Source: JACCTU01 sp963809175 (GTDB lineage: Bacteria; Actinomycetota; Thermoleophilia; Gaiellales; Gaiellaceae). Taken from it: a stretch of 64,000 bases of DNA. Below, piece by piece: positions 1 to 7,037 of the stretch (position 1 is its first letter; each line of letters opens with the position of its first letter). Under the pieces are notes generated by a model. That model worked only from the letters and a program-made list of their open reading frames with translations. It had not been told where the DNA came from and searched no databases. The stretch covers positions 806,001-870,000 of the forward strand of contig CAWEIK010000003.1 of the NCBI GenBank assembly GCA_963809175.1. Direction: 5' to 3'. The translations under genes and the position numbers were made by a program.

Positions 1-1735
1 TCTTGTCGCCGACCGTGACCCAGCCGTTCGAGTAGAAGGCGGCGAACGGCTCCCGGAAGCCGAGCATGCCCATGTCGTTCAGGACCTTGACGAAGTACCG
101 CGCGTAGATCATGTGCATCGTCGCGTGGTCGACGCCGCCGATGTACAGGTCGACGGGGTTCCAGTAGTCGACGGGCTCGCGCTCGAACGGCGCGCGATCG
201 TTGTGCGGGTCGCAGTAGCGCAGGAAGTACCACGCCGAGTCGACGAACGTGTCCATCGTCTCGGCTTCGCGCTTCGCGGGCTTGCCGCACTTCGGGCACG
301 GCACGTTGATCCAGTCCTCCGCCTGGGCGAGCGGCGGCTTGCCCTTCGGCTTGAAGTCCTCGACGTAGGGCAGCACGACGGGCAGCTCGCTCTCCGGCAC
401 CGGGACGATCCCGTCGGTCTCGCAGTAGACGACGGGGATCGGGCAGCCCCAGTAGCGCTGCCGCGACCAGCCCCAGTCGCGCAGCCGGTAGTTGACCGCG
501 AAGCGCCCGCGACCCTCCGCCTCGAGCTTCTCGACGATCCGCCGGCCGCCCTCGGGCACCGACAGCCCGTCGAACCCGTTCGAGCTCACGAGCACGTCGT
601 CCTCGGACTTCGAGACGTACGGCAGCTCGACGGCCTCGCCGTCCGCAGAACGCACGACCTCGCGCACGGGCAGTTCGTACGCCTGCGCGAACGCGAAGTC
701 GCGCTCGTCGTGACCGGGCACGGCCATGATCGCGCCGGTGCCGTAGTCGGTCAGCACGTAGTCCGCGACGTAGACCGGCAGCAGCTCGCCGTTCACGGGG
801 TTCACGACGTGGAAGCCGGTGAAGACGCCGGTCTTCACCTCGGCCGCCGCGCGCTCCTCGGTCTTCTTCACGGCCGCGCGCTGCACGTACGCGCGAATCT
901 CGTCGCCGTGCTCTGCGCGCGCCGCCAGCTGCTCGACGAGCTCGTGCTCGGGCGCGAGCACGAAGAAGGTCGCGCCGAACAGCGTGTCCGGCCGCGTGGT
1001 GAACACCAGCGCGTCGAGGTCGAGCTCCTCGAGCCTGAACGAGATCTCGGCGCCATCAGAGCGTCCGATCCAGTTGCGCTGGCGCGCCTTGATCGACTCC
1101 GGCCAGTCCAGCGTCTCGAGGTCGTCCAGCAGCACCTGCGCGTAGTCGGTGATCCGGAAGAACCACTGCTCCATCAGCCGCGACTCGACGAGCGCACCGC
1201 AGCGCTCGCAACGACCGTCGGGCAGCACCTGCTCGTTGGCGAGGACGGTCTGGTCGTTCGGGCACCACTTGACGGGGGCGGCCTTGCGGTACGCGATCCC
1301 GCGCTCGAGGAACTTCAGGAAGAGCCACTGCTGCCAGCGGTAGTACCGAGGGTCATGTGTCGACAGCTCGCGCGACCAGTCGATCGCCCAGCCGATGCGG
1401 CGCATCGAGCTGCGGATGCTCGCGATGTTTCGCTCGACGATCTCGCGCGGGTGGCCGCCCTCCCGGATCGCCGCGTTCTCCGCCGGCAGGCCGAACGAGT
1501 CGAAGCCCATCGGGTGCAGCACGTGCGCGCCGCTGCGGCGGCGGAAGTGCGTCTGCACGTCGCCGATCGTGTAGACGAGCATGTGGCCCATGTGCAGCGC
1601 CCCCGACGGGTAGGGGAGCTGCTCGAGGACGTACGACTTCGGCTGGATCCGCTCGTCCGTGGCTTCGAAGGCCTGCTCGGCCTCCCAGACCTGCTGCCAC
1701 TTGGGCTCGATCGCTTGTGGGTCGTATCGGTCCAT
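1..1735 (-). CDS. leuS: Leucyl-tRNA synthetase, 5' part (runs off the left edge)
   Basis: Class I synthetase that charges tRNA-Leu in the cytoplasm. About 578 codons are inside the window; the C-terminal part, including the KMSKS loop and anticodon-binding region, lies beyond base 1. Visible are the HIGH-type motif HMGH at residues 48-51 after PYPSGAL, a zinc-type CPND...CERCG element, the CP1 editing domain with TTRPDTLFGATF, and the class I core motifs GGVDHATMHM and SNGWVTVGDK near the edge. The ATG at 1733-1735 begins MDRYDPQAIEPKWQ, the normal N-terminus of the bacterial family. The gene is preceded by a leucine-rich leader peptide and a terminator-like hairpin, so it is probably controlled by attenuation. 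Confidence 0.97.
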   Translation of the reverse strand, partial: MDRYDPQAIEPKWQQVWEAEQAFEATDERIQPKSYVLEQLPYPSGALHMGHMLVYTIGDVQTHFRRRSGAHVLHPMGFDSFGLPAENAAIREGGHPREIVERNIASIRSSMRRIGWAIDWSRELSTHDPRYYRWQQWLFLKFLERGIAYRKAAPVKWCPNDQTVLANEQVLPDGRCERCGALVESRLMEQWFFRITDYAQVLLDDLETLDWPESIKARQRNWIGRSDGAEISFRLEELDLDALVFTTRPDTLFGATFFVLAPEHELVEQLAARAEHGDEIRAYVQRAAVKKTEERAAAEVKTGVFTGFHVVNPVNGELLPVYVADYVLTDYGTGAIMAVPGHDERDFAFAQAYELPVREVVRSADGEAVELPYVSKSEDDVLVSSNGFDGLSVPEGGRRIVEKLEAEGRGRFAVNYRLRDWGWSRQRYWGCPIPVVYCETDGIVPVPESELPVVLPYVEDFKPKGKPPLAQAEDWINVPCPKCGKPAKREAETMDTFVDSAWYFLRYCDPHNDRAPFEREPVDYWNPVDLYIGGVDHATMHMIYARYFVKVLNDMGMLGFREPFAAFYSNGWVTVGDK

Positions 1736-1746
1736 GTCCGGAGACG

Positions 1747-1769
1747 AAAACGGCCTCTGTCGAGGCCGT
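1747..1769 (-). terminator. Terminator-like hairpin of the leuS leader (attenuator)
   Basis: On the minus strand a perfect 8-bp stem (ACGGCCTC / GAGGCCGT) with a GACA loop is followed by TTTT, ending 11 nt before the leuS ATG. It lies about 40 nt after the stop of a leucine leader peptide. A competing pairing is possible: GAAGCCG (1797-1803) against CGGCCTC in the 5' arm of this stem, 6 of 7 pairs. Position and design match a ribosome-mediated transcription attenuator; the function is inferred. Confidence 0.7.
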
Positions 1770-1808
1770 CGGAAGCTGTCGCGGGGTCTGCCGCGTCGGC
1801 TTCCTGCG

Positions 1809-1832
1809 CTAGAGAAGGAGCTCCTTCCGCAT
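1809..1832 (-). CDS. Leucine leader peptide MRKELLL upstream of leuS
   Basis: A seven-codon ORF, ATG CGG AAG GAG CTC CTT CTC TAG, whose last three sense codons are all leucine. It lies upstream of leuS on the same strand and before the terminator-like hairpin. There is no Shine-Dalgarno sequence, but TAGATT (1841-1846) lies 8 nt before the ATG, so the transcript would be leaderless with the ATG at or next to +1. Classical attenuation predicts that ribosomes stalled on the Leu codons when charged tRNA-Leu is scarce prevent the terminator from forming. The coding part also contains the palindrome AAGGAGCTCCTT. Confidence 0.75.
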   Translation of the reverse strand: MRKELLL

Positions 1833-1840
1833 TTGCGCTG

Positions 1841-1846
1841 AATCTA
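1841..1846 (-). promoter_or_regulatory. -10 box TAGATT of the leuS leader transcript
   Basis: TAGATT on the minus strand sits 8 nt before the leader-peptide ATG, the spacing seen at other leaderless starts in this window. I see no good -35 box. A divergent GACAAT box for the cupin gene lies only 9 bp away. Confidence 0.5.
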
Positions 1847-1868
1847 GCAGGGGGCGACAATCGACGCC

Positions 1869-2258
1869 ATGAGCGACTACACGCATCTCAACTTGAAAGA
1901 GGTCGAGGACCAGGCCCCGAAGTTCGGCCTCTCCCCCGACCTGGAGTTCCGGATGGGCCGGGTGCCGCTGGACATGGAAAACGCCGGCCTCAGCTACGTA
2001 CGCATGGCGTCGAACTACCGGATCCCGTTCGGCCACAACCACAAGAACCAGGAGGAGGTCTACGTCGTCGTCGCAGGCAGCGGCCGAGTCAAGGTCGGCG
2101 ACGAGGTGCGGGACCTCGAGCAGTGGGACGCGGTGCGCGTGCACAAGGACACGATGCGCGGGTTCGAGGCAGGCGCGGACGGCCTCGAGATGATCGCGAT
2201 CGGCGCACCGAACACGGGGCCTGGCGACGCCGACATGGAGCAGGGCTGGTGGAGCTAG
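1869..2258 (+). CDS. Small single-domain cupin protein
   Basis: 129 residues forming one cupin barrel. Motif 1 is seen as PFGHNHKNQEEVYVVVAGSG (about residues 54-73), keeping the H-x-H...E metal-binding pattern, and motif 2 is a weaker H-D/R-strand region near VRVHKDTMRGFEA. The substrate is unknown; the family includes many metal-binding sugar or small-acid binding proteins and dioxygenases. The ATG at 1869 is preceded by GACAAT with exactly 7 nt between, which suggests a leaderless transcript. It is divergent from the leuS leader. The last bases overlap the stop of the convergent gene at 2255. Confidence 0.85.
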   Translation: MSDYTHLNLKEVEDQAPKFGLSPDLEFRMGRVPLDMENAGLSYVRMASNYRIPFGHNHKNQEEVYVVVAGSGRVKVGDEVRDLEQWDAVRVHKDTMRGFEAGADGLEMIAIGAPNTGPGDADMEQGWWS

Positions 2259-3088
2259 CCGCCTAGCTTCTCGAGCGCGCGCTCGGTGTGCGTCTCGCGC
2301 GCCGGGTCGAAGTGCCCCGTCACCGCGTTGCGGTACGGGGACGAGACCCGGCGCGCGTAGTCGCCGAAGCCTTCGCGGCGGAGCGGCTCCCAGTCCTCGA
2401 CCCACGGGACGACGAGCTGCTCACGCCCGACGTTCCGGGCCGAGGTGAGAAATGCGAGCCCGAGGCCCGACGAGACCTCGAGCAGCGTGCGGTTCTCGCG
2501 ACGCGCCTCGTCCTGAAGCGCGCGGAACAGCGAGCGAGCGCCTGCGGAGTCGGCAGCGAGTCGGCCTCGGCCCGCAGTTCGCCGAGCGACGTCCGCAACT
2601 CGGCGAGCTCGAGCGGCGGGATGTCGATCAGGCGCGCCGTTCGGCCCGCGCCGCGCTCGAGCACGCCGAGCAGCTCGTCGACCGACGCGATCTCGCACCT
2701 GGTCGCCGAGAACGTCCGCCTGCTTGAGCTCGCCGACGAGCTCCTCGAGGTAGACGCGCGAGCCGCGCGCGATGTCGCTCGCGCCCGCGAGCAGCCAGAG
2801 CGGCGAGAACCCGAACGCCGCGATCGAGCCGAGCTCGACGACGTTGCCCGCGCCCTTGCGCAGCGCAAGCTCCTTCGGAGCGGTCTCCTCGACCGTCGGC
2901 GACCCTTCGACCCGGCCGACGAGCTCGATCGCCACGCGCAGCAGGTTCTTCGCGGTGGCCTCGTAGAAGCGTGAGCGCCGAACGAGCCGCGGCAGCACGA
3001 GCTGCGCGGTCTCGTGCACCGCGCCGCCGGCCAGCGCGACGAGTGAACGGAGGATCCGCTCGGGCAGGGAGACGAGGAAGCGGCGCAT
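2255..3088 (-). CDS. Conserved protein of unknown function, with two compensating frame breaks
   Basis: I do not recognise the family. The start MRRFLVSLPERILRSL at 3088 leads into a helical region with a moderately hydrophobic stretch around AAFGFSPLWLLAGASDIARG. The protein reads in one frame to about 2695 (ELVGELKQADVLGDQV), in a second between about 2695 and 2536 (EIASVDELLGVLERG...), and then returns to the first (SLFRALQDEARRENRTLL...). The breaks are +1 then -1, so the total length of 834 nt stays a multiple of three (277 residues). They are likely sequence errors, or else a truly shifted segment. The gene is divergent from lysA; the starts are 19 bp apart and share the promoter region. 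Confidence 0.6.
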   Translation of the reverse strand: MRRFLVSLPERILRSLVALAGGAVHETAQLVLPRLVRRSRFYEATAKNLLRVAIELVGRVEGSPTVEETAPKELALRKGAGNVVELGSIAAFGFSPLWLLAGASDIARGSRVYLEELVGELKQADVLGDQVRDRVGRRAARRARARRGPNGAPDRHPAARARRVADVARRTAGRGRLAADSAGARSLFRALQDEARRENRTLLEVSSGLGLAFLTSARNVGREQLVVPWVEDWEPLRREGFGDYARRVSSPYRNAVTGHFDPARETHTERALEKLGG

Positions 3089-3093
3089 GTGGG

Positions 3094-3099
3094 AACAAT
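3094..3099 (+). promoter_or_regulatory. -10-like AACAAT for leaderless lysA
   Basis: AACAAT followed by exactly 7 nt and the ATG at 3107. This is the same layout as at the cupin gene (GACAAT-N7-ATG) and the TANNNT-N7 starts elsewhere in the window, so transcription probably begins at the ATG. Confidence 0.5.
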
Positions 3100-3106
3100 C
3101 CTGCCC

Positions 3107-4351
3107 ATGGACCTCTTCCCGGACACCGCGGCGGTCGAGAGCGGGCACCTCTCGGTCGCGGGCATCCCTGCCTCGACGCTCGCCGAGGAGCACGGAACCC
3201 CGCTGCTCGTGCTCTGCGAGGCGACGATCCGGGCCCGCGCGCGCGCGTACCGCGAGGCGGCGCCGGACGCGCTCGTCGTCTACGGGACGAAGGCGTTCCC
3301 GAACGTCTCGGTGCTGCGCCTGCTCGCCGAGGAGGGGCTCGGAGCCGACGTCTCGACGCTCGGGGAGCTGCGGTTCGCGCAGCGCGCAGGAATCGCGGGC
3401 GACGCGCTCGTCGTGCACGGGAACAACAAGGACGACACGGAGCTCGCCGAGGCAGCGGCGGCGGGAGCGCTCGTCGTGCTCGACGCGCCCGACGAGGTCG
3501 AGCGGGCGGCCGCGGCAGGCGTCGGCCGCACGCTCGTCCGGCTGACGCTCGGAGTCGAGGCCGAGACGCACGAGGCGATCCGCACGGGTCAACACGGGTC
3601 GAAGTTCGGGCTGCCGCCCGAGCAGGCGCTCGAGGTGATCGAGCGCGCGCGGCCGCTCGGGCTGCACGTGCACATCGGCTCGCAGCTCCTCGACGGAGGT
3701 GCGGCGCGCCTGACGGTCGACCGGCTCGCGGCGTTCGCCGCGGAGTGCCGCGACCGGCTCGGCTGGACGCCGGAGCTCGTCGACCTCGGCGGCGGGCTGG
3801 GCGTGCGCACGTCGCCGGACGAGCCCGCACCGCCCTCGGTCGCCGACTTCGTGCAGGAGCTGCTCGGGCAGCTGAGGAGCGCCTGGGCCACGCACGACCT
3901 TCCACCCCCGCGACTCATCCTCGAGCCCGGGCGCTCGATCGTCGGCCCGGCCGGCGTGACGCTCTACCGCGTGGGCGCGGTCAAGCACGTGAGCGAGTCG
4001 GTCGCCTGGGTCGCGGTCGACGGCGGGATGTCGGACAACCCACGGCCACAGCTGTACGGGGCGCGCTACACGGCGCTGCTCGCGAACCGTGCGAGCGAGC
4101 CGCCGGCGGGCGCCTACCGGATCGCGGGGAAGCACTGCGAGTCGGGCGACGTGCTGATCGACCGCGTCGAGCTCCCCGAGCCGCGCCGCGGCGACCTGCT
4201 GGCCGTTCCCGCAACGGGCGCGTACACGCTCGCGATGGCGTCGAACTACAACGGCGTTCCGCGCCCGGCGGCCGTACTAGTCGCTGCCGGCACGGCGCGC
4301 GTGATCCGCCGCCGCGAGACTGTGGACGACCTGCTCGAGCTCGAGCGCTAG
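3107..4351 (+). CDS. lysA: Diaminopimelate decarboxylase
   Basis: PLP fold-type III enzyme converting meso-diaminopimelate to L-lysine and CO2, the last step of lysine synthesis. About 414 residues, the usual length. Visible motifs in order are YGTKAFPN (the lysine that binds PLP), HIGSQ, the GGGLGV phosphate-binding loop, EPGRSIVGPAG, CESGDVL with the cysteine from the partner subunit, and AYTLAMASNYNG near the C-terminus. I choose the ATG at 3107 because AACAAT lies 7 nt upstream; a GTG at 3089 is the alternative. The stop overlaps the stop of the convergent carH-like gene by 4 bp. Confidence 0.95.
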   Translation: MDLFPDTAAVESGHLSVAGIPASTLAEEHGTPLLVLCEATIRARARAYREAAPDALVVYGTKAFPNVSVLRLLAEEGLGADVSTLGELRFAQRAGIAGDALVVHGNNKDDTELAEAAAAGALVVLDAPDEVERAAAAGVGRTLVRLTLGVEAETHEAIRTGQHGSKFGLPPEQALEVIERARPLGLHVHIGSQLLDGGAARLTVDRLAAFAAECRDRLGWTPELVDLGGGLGVRTSPDEPAPPSVADFVQELLGQLRSAWATHDLPPPRLILEPGRSIVGPAGVTLYRVGAVKHVSESVAWVAVDGGMSDNPRPQLYGARYTALLANRASEPPAGAYRIAGKHCESGDVLIDRVELPEPRRGDLLAVPATGAYTLAMASNYNGVPRPAAVLVAAGTARVIRRRETVDDLLELER

Positions 4352-5187
4352 ACCGCCGCCGCTGCATCAAGTGGGTCGTCGCCGAGGAACTCCGCGCCAA
4401 CCCGCGCAGCAAACCCTTCAGTCGCACCCGGCCCCCCGAGCGCGAGGCGAAAGCGCAAAGCCAGTTCGCGGAGCTCGGCGTCCGTGCCTTCGAGCCGCTG
4501 CTCGAGCGACGAGCTCAGCACGATCAGCGCCGGCTCGGTCAGCCGTGCCGCCTCCGCGAGGGTGGTCACGGGTGTACTCGGCCCGAGGTAGGTGATCCGC
4601 CAGCCGCGGCTCCGAAGTGCTAGGCCGAAGGCGATCAGGCCGAGGTCGTGCTGCTCCTCGGGCGCGCACGCGAGGAGTGCACGAGGCCCGCCGCCGAGGT
4701 CCCAGCCCCGCGCGAGCGCGAGCAACCGGCCACGCACGAGGTTCGTGGCGAAGTGCTCGCGCGCGATCACCGCCTGGTCGTCCTCCCACCCTCGCCCGAC
4801 GTCGCGCATCACGGGGAGCAACACGTCGCGCAGCGCACCTTCGACGGTGAGCGTCGCGAGCGTGCGGTCGAGCGCTGTCTGGGCGGCGACGTCGTCGAGC
4901 GCCTCGAGCGCGGCAGCGAGCTCGTTCGCGAGGCCCTTCGTGGGCGCGACGCCGCTCGTTGCCGGCTCGTTGAGGGCAAGGCGCGCCGCCTCGGACGCAG
5001 AGACACCGCGGTCGAGGTGCTCCCGCATCGACCGCACGCGCGCGATGTCGTCGTCCGCGTAGAGCCGAAAGCCCCCTCCGGAACGCTCGGGGCGGACCAG
5101 CGAGTACCGCCGCTCCCACGCGCGAAGCGTCGCCTCCGGCACGCCCGTCCGCCGCGACAGCTCACCGATCCGCACGTAGCCCCGCAT
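4348..5187 (-). CDS. carH: CarH/LitR-type MerR regulator with B12-binding photoreceptor domain
   Basis: 279 residues. The N-terminal MerR helix-turn-helix (about 3-70) reads YVRIGELSRRTGVPEATLRAWERRY. The middle helical domain carries W-x9-EH (GWEDDQAVIAREH), the adenosylcobalamin-capping motif that defines light-sensing CarH proteins. The C-terminal B12-binding Rossmann domain has E-x-H-D-L-G (PEEQHDLG) for the lower-ligand histidine. In CarH, the dark tetramer bound to AdoCbl represses DNA and light breaks it up. The gene is divergent from a DUF378-FAS1 operon; its -10 TACACT lies 7 nt before the ATG and overlaps the first of the 11-bp repeats, which implies autoregulation. Confidence 0.9.
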   Translation of the reverse strand: MRGYVRIGELSRRTGVPEATLRAWERRYSLVRPERSGGGFRLYADDDIARVRSMREHLDRGVSASEAARLALNEPATSGVAPTKGLANELAAALEALDDVAAQTALDRTLATLTVEGALRDVLLPVMRDVGRGWEDDQAVIAREHFATNLVRGRLLALARGWDLGGGPRALLACAPEEQHDLGLIAFGLALRSRGWRITYLGPSTPVTTLAEAARLTEPALIVLSSSLEQRLEGTDAELRELALRFRLALGGPGATEGFAARVGAEFLGDDPLDAAAAV

Positions 5188-5194
5188 CGCCTGC

Positions 5195-5200
5195 AGTGTA
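5195..5200 (-). promoter_or_regulatory. -10 box TACACT of the carH-like gene
   Basis: On the minus strand TACACT is followed by 7 nt (GCAGGCG) and the ATG at 5187, giving a leaderless transcript. The box overlaps the first direct repeat of the presumed operator. Confidence 0.65.
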
Positions 5201-5229
5201 CAGACTTTGGACAAACACTTGACAGACCT
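5197..5229 (+). promoter_or_regulatory. CarH-type operator: three tandem 11-bp direct repeats
   Basis: Three head-to-tail 11-mers: TGTACAGACTT (5197), TGGACAAACAC (5208) and TTGACAGACCT (5219), consensus T-K-K-ACA-R-AC-N-N. CarH proteins are known to bind three tandem 11-bp repeats with a T-n-n-ACA core. The third repeat contains the -35 TTGACA of the rightward promoter and the first overlaps the -10 of the carH-like gene, so one bound tetramer would cover both promoters. Binding is inferred. Confidence 0.8.
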
Positions 5230-5247
5230 GATCCGACTCGCTACGTT
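5219..5247 (+). promoter_or_regulatory. Promoter of the DUF378-FAS1 operon
   Basis: TTGACA (5219-5224), a 17-bp spacer, then TACGTT (5242-5247): a near-consensus housekeeping promoter. Transcription would start near 5254, inside the second group of 11-bp repeats. Confidence 0.8.
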
Positions 5248-5250
5248 ACC

Positions 5251-5272
5251 TCGACAAACCCTGGACAAAGGA
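5251..5272 (+). repeat. Two further 11-bp repeats of the CarH-type operator
   Basis: TCGACAAACCC (5251) and TGGACAAAGGA (5262) continue the T-n-n-ACA-A pattern, 32 bp after the third repeat of the main group, which is nearly three repeat lengths. They cover the expected transcription start and run up to the ribosome-binding site of the next gene. Confidence 0.6.
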
Positions 5273-5284
5273 GGAAGGAAAGTC

Positions 5285-5521
5285 ATGCGTCCCACCGATC
5301 TGCTCGCCGCAACGCTCGTGATCGTCGGCGCCCTGAACTGGGGGCTCGTCGCGCTCGCTGAGTTCGACCTCGTCGCTTCGATCACCGGCAACGAGTTCGG
5401 CGAGACGAGTGCGCTCAGCCGCATCGTCTACGGCGCCGTCGGCATCGCAGGCGTGTACTGCGCCGTCCGTCTCGTCGCCATCGCCCGCAACCGCCCCGCC
5501 CTGGCCGAGGCCAGGTCCTGA
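5285..5521 (+). CDS. DUF378 family small membrane protein
   Basis: 78 residues with two predicted membrane helices, around LLAATLVIVGALNWGLVALAEF (with the NWG turn typical of DUF378/YuzA proteins) and IVYGAVGIAGVYCAVRLVAI. The function of the family is unknown. The ATG at 5285 follows GGAGG. It is the first gene after the CarH-type operator and promoter and is followed after 26 bp by the FAS1 gene, so both are probably under B12/light control. Confidence 0.85.
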   Translation: MRPTDLLAATLVIVGALNWGLVALAEFDLVASITGNEFGETSALSRIVYGAVGIAGVYCAVRLVAIARNRPALAEARS

Positions 5522-5547
5522 CACCGAACCATCAAGGAGGAACGACC

Positions 5548-6039
5548 GTGCACAAGCTCATCGCACTCGCCGCCCTCGGCCTCGTCGTCGCAGCGACGAC
5601 CGTGGCGGCATCACCGGCCCGCACGAACGAGAACGAGCTCAACATCGTCCAGACCGCGCAGCAGGCGGGGCAGTTCAAGACCCTGCTCGCACTGGCGACG
5701 AAGGCCGGCCTCGCCGACGACCTCGCGACCGGCGAGCTGACCGTGCTCGCACCGACGGACGCAGCCTTCAGGCAGGTCCCGAAGTCCACGCTTCGCGCCG
5801 TGCAAAGGAACCCGAAGCTGCTGAAGCGCGTGCTGCTGTACCACGTGATCAAGGGCAAGGTGCCCTCGACCACGGTCGTGACGCTGAAGTCGGCCAAGAC
5901 GCTCGCGGGTCCCGCCGTGAAGATCCGCGTTACCGGCAAGCGTGTGTTCGTGAACAACGCGCGCGTGACCACCGTGGACGTACCGGCATCGAACGGCGTG
6001 ATCCACGTGATCAACCGCGTGCTCATTCCACCGAAGTAG
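5548..6039 (+). CDS. Secreted fasciclin (FAS1) domain protein
   Basis: 163 residues. An N-terminal signal peptide (HKLIALAALGLVVAATTVAASPA) is followed by one complete FAS1 domain: the TAQQAGQFKTLLALATKAGL helix, the H1-type motif LTVLAPTDAAFRQVP, LLYHVIKGKV and the closing H2-type NGVIHVINRVLIPPK. Such proteins act outside the membrane in adhesion or as extracellular binders. The GTG start at 5548 has AAGGAGG 7 nt upstream. It is the second gene of the operon behind the CarH-type operator, a setting that normally holds carotenoid genes. Confidence 0.93.
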   Translation: MHKLIALAALGLVVAATTVAASPARTNENELNIVQTAQQAGQFKTLLALATKAGLADDLATGELTVLAPTDAAFRQVPKSTLRAVQRNPKLLKRVLLYHVIKGKVPSTTVVTLKSAKTLAGPAVKIRVTGKRVFVNNARVTTVDVPASNGVIHVINRVLIPPK

Positions 6040-6050
6040 CCGACCTGCCG

Positions 6051-6082
6051 GCGGGGGGAGCGCGGCGCACGGCTCCCCCCGC
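6051..6082 (+). terminator. Strong hairpin after the FAS1 gene
   Basis: An 11-bp perfect stem, GCGGGGGGAGC (6051-6061) with GCTCCCCCCGC (6072-6082), lies 12 bp after the FAS1 stop. There is no T tract, so it is a terminator of the type common in high-GC actinobacteria, or a 3' stabiliser. Confidence 0.6.
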
Positions 6083-6091
6083 CCGCATCTG

Positions 6092-6097
6092 TACGCT
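6092..6097 (+). promoter_or_regulatory. -10 TACGCT, leaderless start of the EamA gene
   Basis: TACGCT, 7 nt, then the GTG at 6105. Same arrangement as the other leaderless starts here. Confidence 0.55.
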
Positions 6098-6104
6098 CGC
6101 GCCC

Positions 6105-7031
6105 GTGAGAGGACGGTTCGTCGCGATTCCGGGCGCGATCTTCATCGCGATCGCCGCGGCGCTCTGGGGCACCGACGCACTCCTCCGAAAGCCGCTCGCC
6201 GAGTCGACGCAGGCGGCCACGATCGTCTTCGGGGAGCACCTCGTCCTCGTCCTGCTGACGCTTCCGCTCATCCCCCCCGCTCTCGTCGCGGTCCGCCGCG
6301 CCGGCCCGCGCTACGTCGCCGCGGCCGTCGTGATCGGCGTCGGCGCCTCGGCGATCGCGACGATCCTCTTCACACAGGCGTTCGTGGACGGCGACCCGAT
6401 CACGCCCGTCGTCCTCCAGAAGGTCCAGCCCCTCGTCGCGGTCGTCGGCGCCTGGTTCATCCTCGGCGAGCGGCCGCGCAGGGGCTTCGCCTGGTTTCTC
6501 GTCGCCGGCATCGTCGGGGTGTGGCTGATCGCGTTCCCGTCCCCGTTCGAGATCCACGTCGACACCGCGAAGCCTGCGATCTTCGCGCTCGCCGCCGCGG
6601 TGCTCTGGGCGATGGGGACGGTCCTCGGCCGCCTCCTCGCGACGCGGATCTGGTTCGGGCACGTCACCGCTCTGCGCTTCGCCTTCGGGCTGCCGGCGAG
6701 CGCGCTCGCCGTGCTCGTCGTCGGTGCGCCGTTCACGACTTCCGGAAGCGACTTCGCGTGGATCGCGGTGCTCGCCGTCGTGACGGGGCTCGTCGCGCTC
6801 TCGCTCTACTACTACGGCCTCAAACGGACGCCCGCGGTGATCGCCACGCTCGCCGAGCTCACGTTTCCCGTCACCGCGGCGATCGTCGGCTACCTCGCGT
6901 TCGACGCGACACTCGACGGGTCACAGTGGCTCGGGCTCGCGCTGACGACGACCGTCGTCGCGCTGCTGCCGATCAGGGGGCTGCGCGTGCTGCGGGTGCG
7001 CGGCGACAAGCTCCTGCCGGCGACGAACTGA
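6105..7031 (+). CDS. EamA/DMT superfamily transporter
   Basis: 308 residues with ten likely membrane helices in two five-helix EamA repeats. The first begins GAIFIAIAAALWGTDALLRKPLA and contains the conserved QKVQPLVAVVGAWFILGERP signature; the second begins FALAAAVLWAMGTVLGRLLA and ends with TFPVTAAIVGYLAFD. The family exports amino acids, metabolites or drugs; the substrate cannot be told. The GTG at 6105 is chosen because TACGCT lies 7 nt upstream. It seems to be a single-gene unit between the FAS1 hairpin and the convergent Liv operon. Confidence 0.9.
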   Translation: MRGRFVAIPGAIFIAIAAALWGTDALLRKPLAESTQAATIVFGEHLVLVLLTLPLIPPALVAVRRAGPRYVAAAVVIGVGASAIATILFTQAFVDGDPITPVVLQKVQPLVAVVGAWFILGERPRRGFAWFLVAGIVGVWLIAFPSPFEIHVDTAKPAIFALAAAVLWAMGTVLGRLLATRIWFGHVTALRFAFGLPASALAVLVVGAPFTTSGSDFAWIAVLAVVTGLVALSLYYYGLKRTPAVIATLAELTFPVTAAIVGYLAFDATLDGSQWLGLALTTTVVALLPIRGLRVLRVRGDKLLPATN

Positions 7032-7037
7032 CGCGCG

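Noticed and set aside
1736..1868. T-box riboswitch for leuS
   Set aside because: I see no T-box core or specifier-loop structure, and the leader is too short; a leader peptide with Leu codons explains it better.
113..2266. Open frame of 717 codons on the plus strand over leuS
   Set aside because: It is arginine/valine-rich shadow coding opposite the true leuS frame, as expected at about 70% G+C; leuS has complete family motifs.
6051..6082. Possible riboswitch upstream of the EamA gene
   Set aside because: The only structure is a simple 11-bp hairpin after the FAS1 stop, and the EamA transcript seems leaderless, so it reads as a terminator.
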